64,000 nt of DNA from Myxococcales bacterium (lineage in GTDB: Bacteria > Myxococcota > Myxococcia > Myxococcales > Myxococcaceae): the NCBI GenBank assembly GCA_030681895.1, contig JAUXRI010000192.1, positions 1 through 64,000 on the forward strand, given 5' to 3'. This document shows positions 16,794-24,669 of the stretch, piece after piece; position 1 is the first letter of the stretch; each line of letters starts with the position of its first letter. The notes under the pieces were generated by a model. The model saw only the letters and a list, made by a program, of their open reading frames with translations. It did not search any database and was not told the origin of the DNA. A program made the position numbers and the translations under genes.

Positions 16794-17405
16794 ATGGTTC
16801 GCAGCTCACTCGTCGTCTTCGCCTTCCTCGCGCTCGTCGGTTGCGGCAAGGCCCCCGTTCAGATGAACAAGGCGCAGGCCGCCGAGTACGCGACGCGCAT
16901 GTCGCGTCTCTCTGGGACGTCGGCCTTCAAGGCAGCCTCGGGCGTCGACATCATCAACGCGTCAGCGTCGTGTGAAGAGGGCGGCACGGTCGCGGTGAAG
17001 GTCACGGCCAGCACGTCGACGATGGGCGGTACGCAGACCGGCACTGCGTCGTTCGCGATCACCGGCAACGCCTGCAAGTACAAGACGGACGACGGCCGCA
17101 TCTGGACGATGAACGGTGGGCCGATCACCTCGACGTACTCCGCGACGGGCACCACCTCTGGCGCCAACAACGCGATGCTCGCCCTCACGGTGCAGATGGA
17201 CGGCGGCCCGATCACCGTCGAGACGGACACGGAGCGCGGCTCGATTCAGTACAACGCGCTCAAGATCGTCACCAACGTCGACACCAGCAACAACAGCTTC
17301 CGCCTGCGCAGCGCGATCACCGGCTCGATGACGGTCGATGGCGTGACGTACACGTACGACAACGAGTCGTTCGACTTCCGCTACACGATCGATCTGAATC
17401 CGTAA
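16794..17405 (+). CDS. small lipoprotein of unknown function
   Basis: 203 residues. The ATG at 16794 follows AGGAGGT with ideal spacing and starts the lipoprotein signal MVRSSLVVFAFLALVGC. The mature part is beta-rich, with short repeating Thr/Ser strands (VAVKVTASTSTMGGTQTGTASF, MLALTVQMDGG, MTVDGVTYTYDNESFDFRY). No known domain is recognised. It starts 55 nt after the previous lipoprotein gene and could be in the same transcript. A perfect hairpin 15 nt past the stop separates it from the convergent GMC gene. Confidence 0.72.
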   Translation: MVRSSLVVFAFLALVGCGKAPVQMNKAQAAEYATRMSRLSGTSAFKAASGVDIINASASCEEGGTVAVKVTASTSTMGGTQTGTASFAITGNACKYKTDDGRIWTMNGGPITSTYSATGTTSGANNAMLALTVQMDGGPITVETDTERGSIQYNALKIVTNVDTSNNSFRLRSAITGSMTVDGVTYTYDNESFDFRYTIDLNP

Positions 17406-17419
17406 GAAGGAGCCGCGCT

Positions 17420-17443
17420 GCGGCGAGTTGCACGGCTCGCCGC
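17420..17443. terminator. perfect hairpin between convergent genes
   Basis: GCGGCGAG (17420-17427) and CTCGCCGC (17436-17443) form an 8-bp perfect stem with an 8-nt loop, between the convergent stops at 17405 and 17475. No strong T-run is present on either side. Confidence 0.5.
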
Positions 17444-17474
17444 GCCACCGACGAACTTTCTTCGCCCCGCGTCG

Positions 17475-19007
17475 CTACAGCGTCGTCAGGAGCTGCTTCG
17501 TCAGCATTCGCGAGACGGCGATGATCGGCGCCATGGTGTGGCTCGAGGCGCTCGACGGGAAGCCGCTCGAGTCGAAGACGTAGAGACCGCGCGTTCCGTA
17601 GACCTGCCCATCGGGAGCCGCCGCACCCTTCGACGCGTCGGGCGCGAAGCGAACCGTGCCCTGCTGATGCGCCGAGAGGAACGGCGCGCTGGTCGGGCGG
17701 AAGGGCAGCTCGTCTGCCTTCGCGAGGTCTGCCTCCGAGCGGATCCTCAGCGTCGGAGAGGTCGGCACGTAGATCTCGGTCGCTCCTGCCGCGAGGTAGA
17801 GCTGAGCGGCTGCGCGAACGGCGCGGCGGTAGCGACCTCGTTGTTCGTCGTCGAGCGCGTAGTCGATGCGCAGTCGGCCGTTCGACTCGACGCGCACGCG
17901 CCCGTGTGAAGCGTCGGGCACGAGGAGGAGCGCCGCGGCCAGCCTCGAGTACTCGCGCATGCGCTCCACGCCCGGAGCTCCCGGCTCGGGCAGCAGCGAC
18001 GCCACGATGCCCGGGGTCCCCGAGATGGCCTCGATGCGGAAGCCCCACCACCCGTGCTCGCGGTGCTCGAGCTCTTCGAACTCGGTCACGGCGTACGACT
18101 GAGGAATGCCGCGATGAAACCGCACCTCGTCCGGGAAGATCGACGTGATCGGCAGCTGTGGCTGAAGCGACAGGTGGCGGCCGACGTGGTCGTTCCCGAG
18201 CCCTGAGCGGAGCAGCAGCTGCGCCGAGGCGATGGCGTTCGCCGCGAGGATCACCACCTTCGCCCGCACCGTGAAGGTCTCGCCCTCGTGGTAGCCCTTC
18301 GCGTCGAGCCGGCGGACTGTGACGCGCTTGAGCTCCTGGCCTGCGTCGTCGATGCGCACCGCCCGCGCGCGGGTGAAGAAGCGGGCTCCGGCTGCGAGCG
18401 CGTTGGGGATCGCGACGAAGCGCGGGTTCTTCTTTCGATCGAACGAGCACCCGATCAGGCACGTGCCGGCGCCGACGCAGCCGACGCGGTTGTGCTGCAT
18501 CACCTCGCCGCGCCAGCTCAGCTTCTGCGCGCCCTCTCGGAGGATCCGGTTGTTCCGGTTCAGCTGCTCTTCGACGGGCGTGTTGGCCGAGAGATCCTCG
18601 AGGGCCCGCGCCGTGAACGGCTTCAGCGCTTCGGGTGAGAAGGTCTCGAGCGCGTACGTGCGTTGCCAGTGTCGCGCGACGGCGTCGGAGATCGGCACCA
18701 CGTCGCACGCGTTGATGACGCCACCGCCTCCGAGCACGCGGCCCTGGAGCACCGAGACCGACAGATCCGACGTCGTTCGCCCGCCGCGGTCCTGGTACAG
18801 CTGGTCGTACATCGCGCCATCGCGCTGGGTGAGCTTCGCGCCCGTGAAGTCACCGCCTTCTTCGAGCACCAGCACGTCACGGCCGGCGAGCGCGAGCTCC
18901 CATGCCGCTGTCGCGCCGCCGCAGCCCGAGCCGATGACGCAGACCTCGACGGTGAGCTCTGCGGGTGGCGCGATCTGCGAGCAGTCGGTGATCGCGCCCG
19001 CGCTCAT
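17475..19007 (-). CDS. GMC-family FAD-dependent oxidoreductase
   Basis: 510 residues from the ATG at 19007, which overlaps the upstream stop (ATGA). The N-terminal Rossmann motif is VCVIGSGCGGATAAWELALAG with a following VLVLEEGG. The centre has a Cys-rich stretch (CVGAGTCLIGCSFDRKK) as seen in long-chain alcohol and sterol oxidase-like GMC proteins. The C-terminal GMC signature HQQGTVRFAPD, VYGTRGLYVFDSSGFP, SSHTMAPIIAVSRM is complete and includes the candidate catalytic His. Such enzymes oxidise alcohols or sugars. The partner gene just upstream encodes a small Tat-signal protein, the arrangement of gluconate-dehydrogenase-type complexes where the small subunit carries the catalytic one across the membrane. 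Substrate unknown. Confidence 0.88.
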   Translation of the reverse strand: MSAGAITDCSQIAPPAELTVEVCVIGSGCGGATAAWELALAGRDVLVLEEGGDFTGAKLTQRDGAMYDQLYQDRGGRTTSDLSVSVLQGRVLGGGGVINACDVVPISDAVARHWQRTYALETFSPEALKPFTARALEDLSANTPVEEQLNRNNRILREGAQKLSWRGEVMQHNRVGCVGAGTCLIGCSFDRKKNPRFVAIPNALAAGARFFTRARAVRIDDAGQELKRVTVRRLDAKGYHEGETFTVRAKVVILAANAIASAQLLLRSGLGNDHVGRHLSLQPQLPITSIFPDEVRFHRGIPQSYAVTEFEELEHREHGWWGFRIEAISGTPGIVASLLPEPGAPGVERMREYSRLAAALLLVPDASHGRVRVESNGRLRIDYALDDEQRGRYRRAVRAAAQLYLAAGATEIYVPTSPTLRIRSEADLAKADELPFRPTSAPFLSAHQQGTVRFAPDASKGAAAPDGQVYGTRGLYVFDSSGFPSSASSHTMAPIIAVSRMLTKQLLTTL

Positions 19008-19564
19008 CCCGGCGCTCCCGGCAGCATCGGGCCTTCGTACGCGAGCGACGGCCACGCGGCGGGCTGATCGTAGAACACGAGGCAGAGGAACTTCCGGAAG
19101 CCCGCGGCGACCTGCCGGCGGAGGCCGTTGTCCGACTCGCCCCATCGCGTGAAGTGCGCGACCCGCTCGTCGACGGACAGGTTGCTGAACGTGGTGAGGC
19201 GGCGCTCGAAGAGAGTCGGTCCCAGCTCGAGGAGCATCAGCGCCTGCTTCGCCTCGTCGCGTGCCCAGGCAGGCTCGTCAGCGAGGTAGCCGTCGAACGC
19301 GAGGGCCAGGTCGAGCTGTGGTGCGCCGGCCGGGAGCGTCGACGACGGGAACATCGCGCCCGCGAGCGCCGCCATCGTCCGGTATTCGTGTGCGCTCAAG
19401 ACGGCCAGTCCAACGACTGGTGGTGCCGAGCCCCGCAGCGCAAAGAGCCCGGCCGCGCCACCAGCAACCACCCCAACGCCTCCGCCCAGGAGCTTCAGCA
19501 ACCGTCGACGGGGCAGGGTGGACGTCACGTCGACAGGGTAGCCCTCGTGCGGCCGCCACACCAC
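19004..19564 (-). CDS. Tat-signal small subunit, gluconate 2-dehydrogenase subunit 3-like
   Basis: 186 residues as drawn. A Tat signal is clear: PRRRLLKLLGGGVGVVAGGAAGLFAL. The remainder is helical (HEYRTMAALAGAMFPSS, GFRKFLCLVFYDQPAAWPSLAYEGP) and matches the pattern of small subunits paired with GMC dehydrogenases, which help export and stabilise the flavin subunit. Its stop overlaps the GMC start, so translation is coupled. The exact start is uncertain: I used the GTG at 19564, but the GTG at 19528 would give a more typical short n-region before the twin arginines. Confidence 0.72.
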   Translation of the reverse strand: MVWRPHEGYPVDVTSTLPRRRLLKLLGGGVGVVAGGAAGLFALRGSAPPVVGLAVLSAHEYRTMAALAGAMFPSSTLPAGAPQLDLALAFDGYLADEPAWARDEAKQALMLLELGPTLFERRLTTFSNLSVDERVAHFTRWGESDNGLRRQVAAGFRKFLCLVFYDQPAAWPSLAYEGPMLPGAPG

Positions 19565-19648
19565 GGACCCCGAGCGAACTGCTTGCTCGGCGTCATGGGC
19601 TCACTCGACCTGAGGAGCGATCTCACTGGGGGCGAACGACCGTGTTGT

Positions 19649-20482
19649 TCAGAAGCGCCAGCTGAACCGGCCGCTCGCGACGAAGTCATGCCGATCGTTC
19701 CCCACGACGGGCAGGCTGCCGCCGAGCTCGATGCCGAACGACGAGACGCGGAAGCGTGCTCCGATGGTGGGCGCGAGGTAGCTGATTCGACCAGCGCGGC
19801 CCGACACGTCCAGCACCAGCCCGAACCACGAGGTCGGCTGCCACATCGCTCCGACGAGGCCGAGCGCACCGATGCGAGGGTCGCTCCGTGCGCCGCCGAG
19901 GCCGACGGTGAGATCGATGCTCGCCATGCCGTGCACCTCGAGCCACGACTTCGGTCGCCACGAGACGGTGTGCCCGAGCTCCGCGCCGACCAGCCGCATG
20001 CCGGGAATCTCGAACGACGTCGGCAGCAGCACCCGGCCCGTGATCGCGCCAGAGAGCCGCTCCGTGTCGTAGACGACCTGCGCGACGCCAGCCGTCATGT
20101 GCCCGAGCGTGATCTCGATCTTCGTCAGCGTCGCGTTCTGCGTGAAGCCGAAGCTGATCGCCTCGAGCGTCGCGAAGATCTCAGTCGTCGGTCGCACGGC
20201 CCAGGAGCCGAACAGCGAGCCCTTCGCGCCCACGTCTCCGTAGAACGCCGGGGTGTCGATGATGCCGAGCCCACGCACGCCGAGGCCCACTTCATTGCGC
20301 GGGCACGCACGACGCCCGCTCGCGAGGTCGGCTTCGACGTAGCCCATCGCGATGGGACCTTCGGGGAGCCCGCGCGCGTCGGCAGACACGCAGCCGCCTC
20401 GAAGCGGCTCCGTCACCGGCTGGCTGACCTCCTGAGCGAGCGCGGAACTCGAGATCACCGCGATCAACACGAACGAACGCAT
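19649..20482 (-). CDS. predicted outer-membrane beta-barrel protein
   Basis: 277 residues. Signal peptide MRSFVLIAVISSSALA, then a Cys-containing N-terminal region and a run of amphipathic beta strands (EIFATLEAISFGFTQNATL, SWLEVHGMASIDLTVGLGG, ISYLAPTIGARFRVSSFGIELGG). It ends FSWRF, with the C-terminal Phe expected of barrels inserted by BamA. Its ATG shares a base with the stop of the upstream PHP lipoprotein gene (TGATG), so the two are coupled. It may be a pore or a partner of the lipoprotein. Specific function unknown. Confidence 0.68.
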   Translation of the reverse strand: MRSFVLIAVISSSALAQEVSQPVTEPLRGGCVSADARGLPEGPIAMGYVEADLASGRRACPRNEVGLGVRGLGIIDTPAFYGDVGAKGSLFGSWAVRPTTEIFATLEAISFGFTQNATLTKIEITLGHMTAGVAQVVYDTERLSGAITGRVLLPTSFEIPGMRLVGAELGHTVSWRPKSWLEVHGMASIDLTVGLGGARSDPRIGALGLVGAMWQPTSWFGLVLDVSGRAGRISYLAPTIGARFRVSSFGIELGGSLPVVGNDRHDFVASGRFSWRF

Positions 20483-23448
20483 CAGCGGCCTCCCTTCGCG
20501 CCCGGCGCGGTGAACTGTCCGTCACCCGTGCGATCGAGGAAGAACGGGTTGGTGAACGCGAGCGGATAGCCGAGCGTGACGTTCGCGAAGTCGAAGCCGG
20601 CCTCGCCTTCTTTCGGCTGCGGTGGATCGTTGAGCGGCCCGATCCTGGCGCCCATGCCGATGACGTCTTGCGCGTTCACGACGCCGTCGCCGTTGTTGTC
20701 GGTGGTGTCGGGGACGCCGTCGAGCGTGCTTCCCTGTCCGCCACCGAGATCGGCCGAGAGCATCAGCGGGCGACCGGCTTCGATCGACACCCAGGCATCA
20801 CCGGTCACACCCGCGAGCAGCTCCGACAGCGCGACCTCGCCCTCGTATCGAACGAACGAGCCGGTCGCGGCGAATGGGTCGGCCGGGAGCGGCAGGTCTT
20901 TCACCGTCTTCACGATCTGGCCGTTCACCACGAAGCGGATCTCCTGCACCGGAATCCACGGCGCGGACGAGACCTTCACCCGCACCTTCGCGTCGGCCTT
21001 CGGAGCGAACGTCGTGGTGCTGTACGGCCTCGTCACGCCAGCGCTGTCTTCGATGGTGGCCTCGATGAGCGGCCCGTTGGTGCCGAGCGAGCGGCCATCG
21101 AGCACGCCGCGGTTGAGCGTGTTCACGTCGAAGGTCGGGCCCGGTTGCGTCGCGGCCGTCACGAGGTTGAACGGCATGCCCACGGTGTTGTCGGTGAGGC
21201 TGTGCGAGTCGGAGTTCGCGGTGCCGATCTTCTTGCGGCCCTGGTTCAGCACGTACCACCAGAAGGCGCGGTACTGCAGGAACAGGCCGTTGTCAGAGCC
21301 GTTCATCACTTCCTGCGCGTGGTGCCCGTCGTTCGCGAAGGTCGAGCCAACCGGCGTGCGCACGTAGATGCCGAGGTTGGTGCCGTCATCGGCGGCGGGC
21401 AGATCTTTCTGCAGGTCCATCGCGAGCGCGCGCGGGAAGCCCAGATCGCGGCCGAACTCCGCGACGGCCCACGGGTGGTTGAGCTCGATGAGCGGCGTGC
21501 CGGTGAACAGCGGCTTCGTCTTCTCGAACAACATGCCCGGCTCGACGAGCTCGTCATACGGGCCACCATTGCGAGGCAGCGACGGGTCGAACTTGAGCGG
21601 CCACATGTTGTAGTGGCCGATGACGAGAGGGAACGTCGACTTCGGGATGAAGAGGAACGGAATGTGGCCGGTCGTCTCGAGGCCGATCACCGTCGAGAGG
21701 CGCTGGGCGAGGCCGAGCTGCTCCACGGTGCGGGTGTAGTCGTAGACGACGTCGTGATCGGTGCCGACCGCGACGTCGAGATCGCTCGCCGAGAACGAGA
21801 GCACCCGGTCGAGGTCGGGGATCGAGCTGTCGAAGCTGGCCGCGCCGTGAATGTGGAAGTCGGCTGACACCGTGCCAACGGGCTTGAGGCCGACGAGCCG
21901 AGAGAGGGTGAACGTGACGGTCGAAGCGCCCGGCATGATGGTGACGGTGTCGCGGCCCAGCGACCAGAACGGACCGTGAAACGCGTAGACGTAGTACCGG
22001 CCCAGCGGCACCTCGGCCGTCGTCTGTCCCTGACGCACGAGCACGCGGTTGCAGGCAGGTGACGCGCCCGACGGAGTTCCCAGCCACGGCGCGCACGACG
22101 TGAACCGGCCGTGCAGCGTGCCCTGCACCTTCTCGCGCTCAGCCTGATCCACCGGCACCACGAAGATCTCGGCGTCGAGGCCCTGCATGTTGGCCGCGTC
22201 ATTCACGCGGAACGAGACCGCGCCGGTCGATGGCAGCACGAAGGTGCCGAGATCGAGCCCGTCTTGCACCGAGGCGAACTCTTTCTCGAGCACCTTGCGG
22301 CCAAAGCTGTGCACCTCGACGACGTAGGACGAGCCAGCCGTCACGCGCGCGCTGAACGATCCGTCGGCGTCGGGCACCACCTGCGTCCACGGGCTGCGTT
22401 TCTCTGCTGCGGTCGACAGCGAGCCCTCGAGGATGAAGATGCTCGTCTCTCGCTCCGAGTTGAGCGCCAGCGCTCCGGGCCGTTCCACTTTGCCGCGCAC
22501 CGTCGCGTGCGCCTTCTTCGTCACCTGCTGGCGCACGTCCATGGCGATGTCGACGGCGCCGCTCACGCCCTTCGAGTCGGCCACTGCGATGAAGCGCTCG
22601 AACACAAGGTAGCCACGAGGCGGAACACGAGTCCGCGGGAGCCCGGCTGCGCTCACCTGATCGCTGTTGAACCCCTCCATGGTGGCGTCGGTGCAGCTCG
22701 CGCTGGCGATCGACGAGATGCGGTCGTCGCCGGAGTGCCCAGCCGCCGCGAGGAACGGGAACGTGCGGAAGACGCCGTTGATCGTGAGCAGGTTGAACGA
22801 GGGGTGGTTGAAGCCGACGCCTTCGCCGGGCGTGAAGGGCAGTGCCTCACGGCCGCTCCAGTAGTATCCGTCGACGAGGCTCCACAGCTCGGTGTCAGTC
22901 GTTCCGTTGATCAGCTCGGTGCGCACCCGCACCCCGCGATCGCACGGACGCAGTTCGTAGCGCGTGAAGGCCACCACGTCGGGCCGGCCCTCGAGGGCGC
23001 CGCGGAGCTCGACCGCCACGCGCTCCGGCTTCTCGTCGATCACCTTCATCGCCGTGTACCGAATCGCGTCACCCGGGAGGATTCCGACGACCTGGAAGAT
23101 GTTGTTCACCACGTCCTTCGGTTGGCCGCGCGGCGCGAGATCGAGAATCGAGCCGCCGTTGGAGTCGAGGTAGTTCTGCGTGCCGAGGCCCGCGATCACG
23201 ACGTCGGCGAACGCGTTCGACAGCTTCACGTCACCCTTCGCGCCGAGACCGTTCCACCCTCCGGGCCGCTGCGAAGTCGACGAGATGGTGTCGATGGCCA
23301 GCTGCTCGTTCATGCCACCACACTCGAACGAGACCTTCGGGCACGGCGACGCGACGACACACGACGCTTCACCCGACAGGCAGCTCTCCTTCGTGCATGC
23401 GGAGCTCAACGCCACCAGCGCCACCACGACTGCGAGCCTCACAACCAT
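20482..23448 (-). CDS. CehA/McbA-type PHP-superfamily metallohydrolase lipoprotein
   Basis: 988 residues from the ATG at 23448. It starts with MVVRLAVVVALVALSSAC (lipobox). The N-terminal ~500 residues are beta-rich and include a carboxypeptidase-regulatory-like region. A PHP-type metal domain spans about 525-790: ADFHIHGAASFDS (HxH), VAVGTDHDVVYDY (DHD), VIGLETTG, LIELNHPW and GTANSDSHSL. All expected metal ligands are present, so it is probably active. The CehA/McbA family includes carbaryl hydrolase and putative phosphoesterases. The C-terminus has Ca-loop type DTTDNNGDGVVNAQDVIGMG. The gene overlaps its upstream neighbour by 10 nt and its downstream neighbour by 1 nt. Substrate unknown; the protein is predicted to be on the outer membrane or cell surface. 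Confidence 0.82.
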   Translation of the reverse strand: MVVRLAVVVALVALSSACTKESCLSGEASCVVASPCPKVSFECGGMNEQLAIDTISSTSQRPGGWNGLGAKGDVKLSNAFADVVIAGLGTQNYLDSNGGSILDLAPRGQPKDVVNNIFQVVGILPGDAIRYTAMKVIDEKPERVAVELRGALEGRPDVVAFTRYELRPCDRGVRVRTELINGTTDTELWSLVDGYYWSGREALPFTPGEGVGFNHPSFNLLTINGVFRTFPFLAAAGHSGDDRISSIASASCTDATMEGFNSDQVSAAGLPRTRVPPRGYLVFERFIAVADSKGVSGAVDIAMDVRQQVTKKAHATVRGKVERPGALALNSERETSIFILEGSLSTAAEKRSPWTQVVPDADGSFSARVTAGSSYVVEVHSFGRKVLEKEFASVQDGLDLGTFVLPSTGAVSFRVNDAANMQGLDAEIFVVPVDQAEREKVQGTLHGRFTSCAPWLGTPSGASPACNRVLVRQGQTTAEVPLGRYYVYAFHGPFWSLGRDTVTIMPGASTVTFTLSRLVGLKPVGTVSADFHIHGAASFDSSIPDLDRVLSFSASDLDVAVGTDHDVVYDYTRTVEQLGLAQRLSTVIGLETTGHIPFLFIPKSTFPLVIGHYNMWPLKFDPSLPRNGGPYDELVEPGMLFEKTKPLFTGTPLIELNHPWAVAEFGRDLGFPRALAMDLQKDLPAADDGTNLGIYVRTPVGSTFANDGHHAQEVMNGSDNGLFLQYRAFWWYVLNQGRKKIGTANSDSHSLTDNTVGMPFNLVTAATQPGPTFDVNTLNRGVLDGRSLGTNGPLIEATIEDSAGVTRPYSTTTFAPKADAKVRVKVSSAPWIPVQEIRFVVNGQIVKTVKDLPLPADPFAATGSFVRYEGEVALSELLAGVTGDAWVSIEAGRPLMLSADLGGGQGSTLDGVPDTTDNNGDGVVNAQDVIGMGARIGPLNDPPQPKEGEAGFDFANVTLGYPLAFTNPFFLDRTGDGQFTAPGAKGGR

Positions 23449-24533
23449 TGATTCCACCCATTCGCTGCGTGGCAGGAGTCCCCGATCAGATCGAGGTACA
23501 CCTGCGGGTTCGACTGCTTGATGGCGCTCATCGTCGAGAACGCCTTGATGCCTTCGAGGCCCTTTACTGCGGCGTCGAGAAGCACCTTCGCCTTGTTCAC
23601 GGCCAGCTGCTGCTCCTTGGTCGGCTTGAAGCCCGCTTCGTTCTTGAGTCGCCCGACCGCCTCGAGGAAGTGGCCGTAGAACTTCACCTCTTGCGTGAGG
23701 ATCTGCAGCTTGAATTGCGGCGCCTGCTGGAGCGCTGCGTCGTACTGCCGGCGCTCGGACTCGAGCCGGTAGAAGAGCACCGCGATCTGCGTGTCGAGGC
23801 GCGCGCCCCACTTCTTCTTCACCTCGGGGAACCGCGACCAGCTGAACACCGCCTGGAGCAGGTGAAGGCCGCCACACGAGTGCGCGTAGATGCCCTGCTT
23901 GCGCTTGGGCACCTCAGGGAGCCCCTTCTTCAGGCCCTCGGCCAAATCGGCCTGATCCTTCTCGAGCGCGGTGAGCGCGTCGTCCATCACGAGGTCGAGG
24001 GAGATCGGCCCGAGCTCGGTAGCGATGGTGCTGCCTGGCTTCCCGACCGCTGAGAGCAGATCGATCGTCCACGCGCCGTCTCTCCAGTAGTCGGCGTTCG
24101 AGGGCACGTGACGAAAGCCCTTCTTCACGCTGTCGACGAGCTGCTGCAGGGTGACCTGGCCCCACCGCGTCGGGAACGTCGTCGTCATCGGCAGCTTCGC
24201 GAGCACGAACGTCTTGGTCACGAGGTTCGTGTGCGGCTCGATCGGGGTCTTGTCGGCGCCGTAGCGAAGAAAGCCGTACGTGTTGCCAGGCCCCACGCCG
24301 CCGTCGGGCAGCAGGTTCTGATTCAAGAAGTCCTTCGTGATGACGTCGCTGGCTTTCCGGCCATCGTTCGCCAGGAAGTTCCCGCCGTACGCCGTCATGC
24401 CGTGCGCGAGCGCCCAGGGGTTCTTCGGGTCGGCGGCGTGGAGCAGGCATTGATCGAGCAACACCTGGTGGGCAGGCGCCTTCGTGGCGGACTGCGTCAA
24501 CAACAACGACAGCGTGACGGCGGCGACGCTCAT
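23439..24533 (-). CDS. secreted protein of unknown function
   Basis: 364 residues from the ATG at 24533 (GAGG 4 nt upstream). N-terminal signal MSVAAVTLSLLLTQSATKAPA. The mature part is helical; WALAHGMTAYGGNF near the start and GIYAHSCGGLHLLQAVFSW in the middle are the most distinctive segments. His and Cys residues in these segments could bind a metal, but I recognise no family. Its 3' end overlaps the PHP lipoprotein gene by 10 nt, so they are translated together. It is the promoter-proximal gene of the - strand cluster, facing the divergent CARDB protein gene. Confidence 0.68.
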   Translation of the reverse strand: MSVAAVTLSLLLTQSATKAPAHQVLLDQCLLHAADPKNPWALAHGMTAYGGNFLANDGRKASDVITKDFLNQNLLPDGGVGPGNTYGFLRYGADKTPIEPHTNLVTKTFVLAKLPMTTTFPTRWGQVTLQQLVDSVKKGFRHVPSNADYWRDGAWTIDLLSAVGKPGSTIATELGPISLDLVMDDALTALEKDQADLAEGLKKGLPEVPKRKQGIYAHSCGGLHLLQAVFSWSRFPEVKKKWGARLDTQIAVLFYRLESERRQYDAALQQAPQFKLQILTQEVKFYGHFLEAVGRLKNEAGFKPTKEQQLAVNKAKVLLDAAVKGLEGIKAFSTMSAIKQSNPQVYLDLIGDSCHAANGWNQWL

Positions 24534-24600
24534 GGTGCCTCGGGGACGACGGGGTCTGGCCCACATTCACCCGCACGAAGCCTCGTGCGCGGCGTACATG

Positions 24601-24615
24601 CTCGTATATAGAGCC
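24601..24615. promoter_or_regulatory. TATATA island in the divergent promoter region
   Basis: GCTC-gTATATA-GAGC around 24600-24614 is an AT island in otherwise GC-rich DNA, between the divergent starts at 24533 (-) and 24670 (+). It can serve as a -10 box in either direction. No convincing -35 box is visible. Confidence 0.35.
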
Positions 24616-24669
24616 ACACGGCCGGTCACTGAAGGGCGACGGGAGCCGCCCGCCAGAGGAGTCGTTTCG

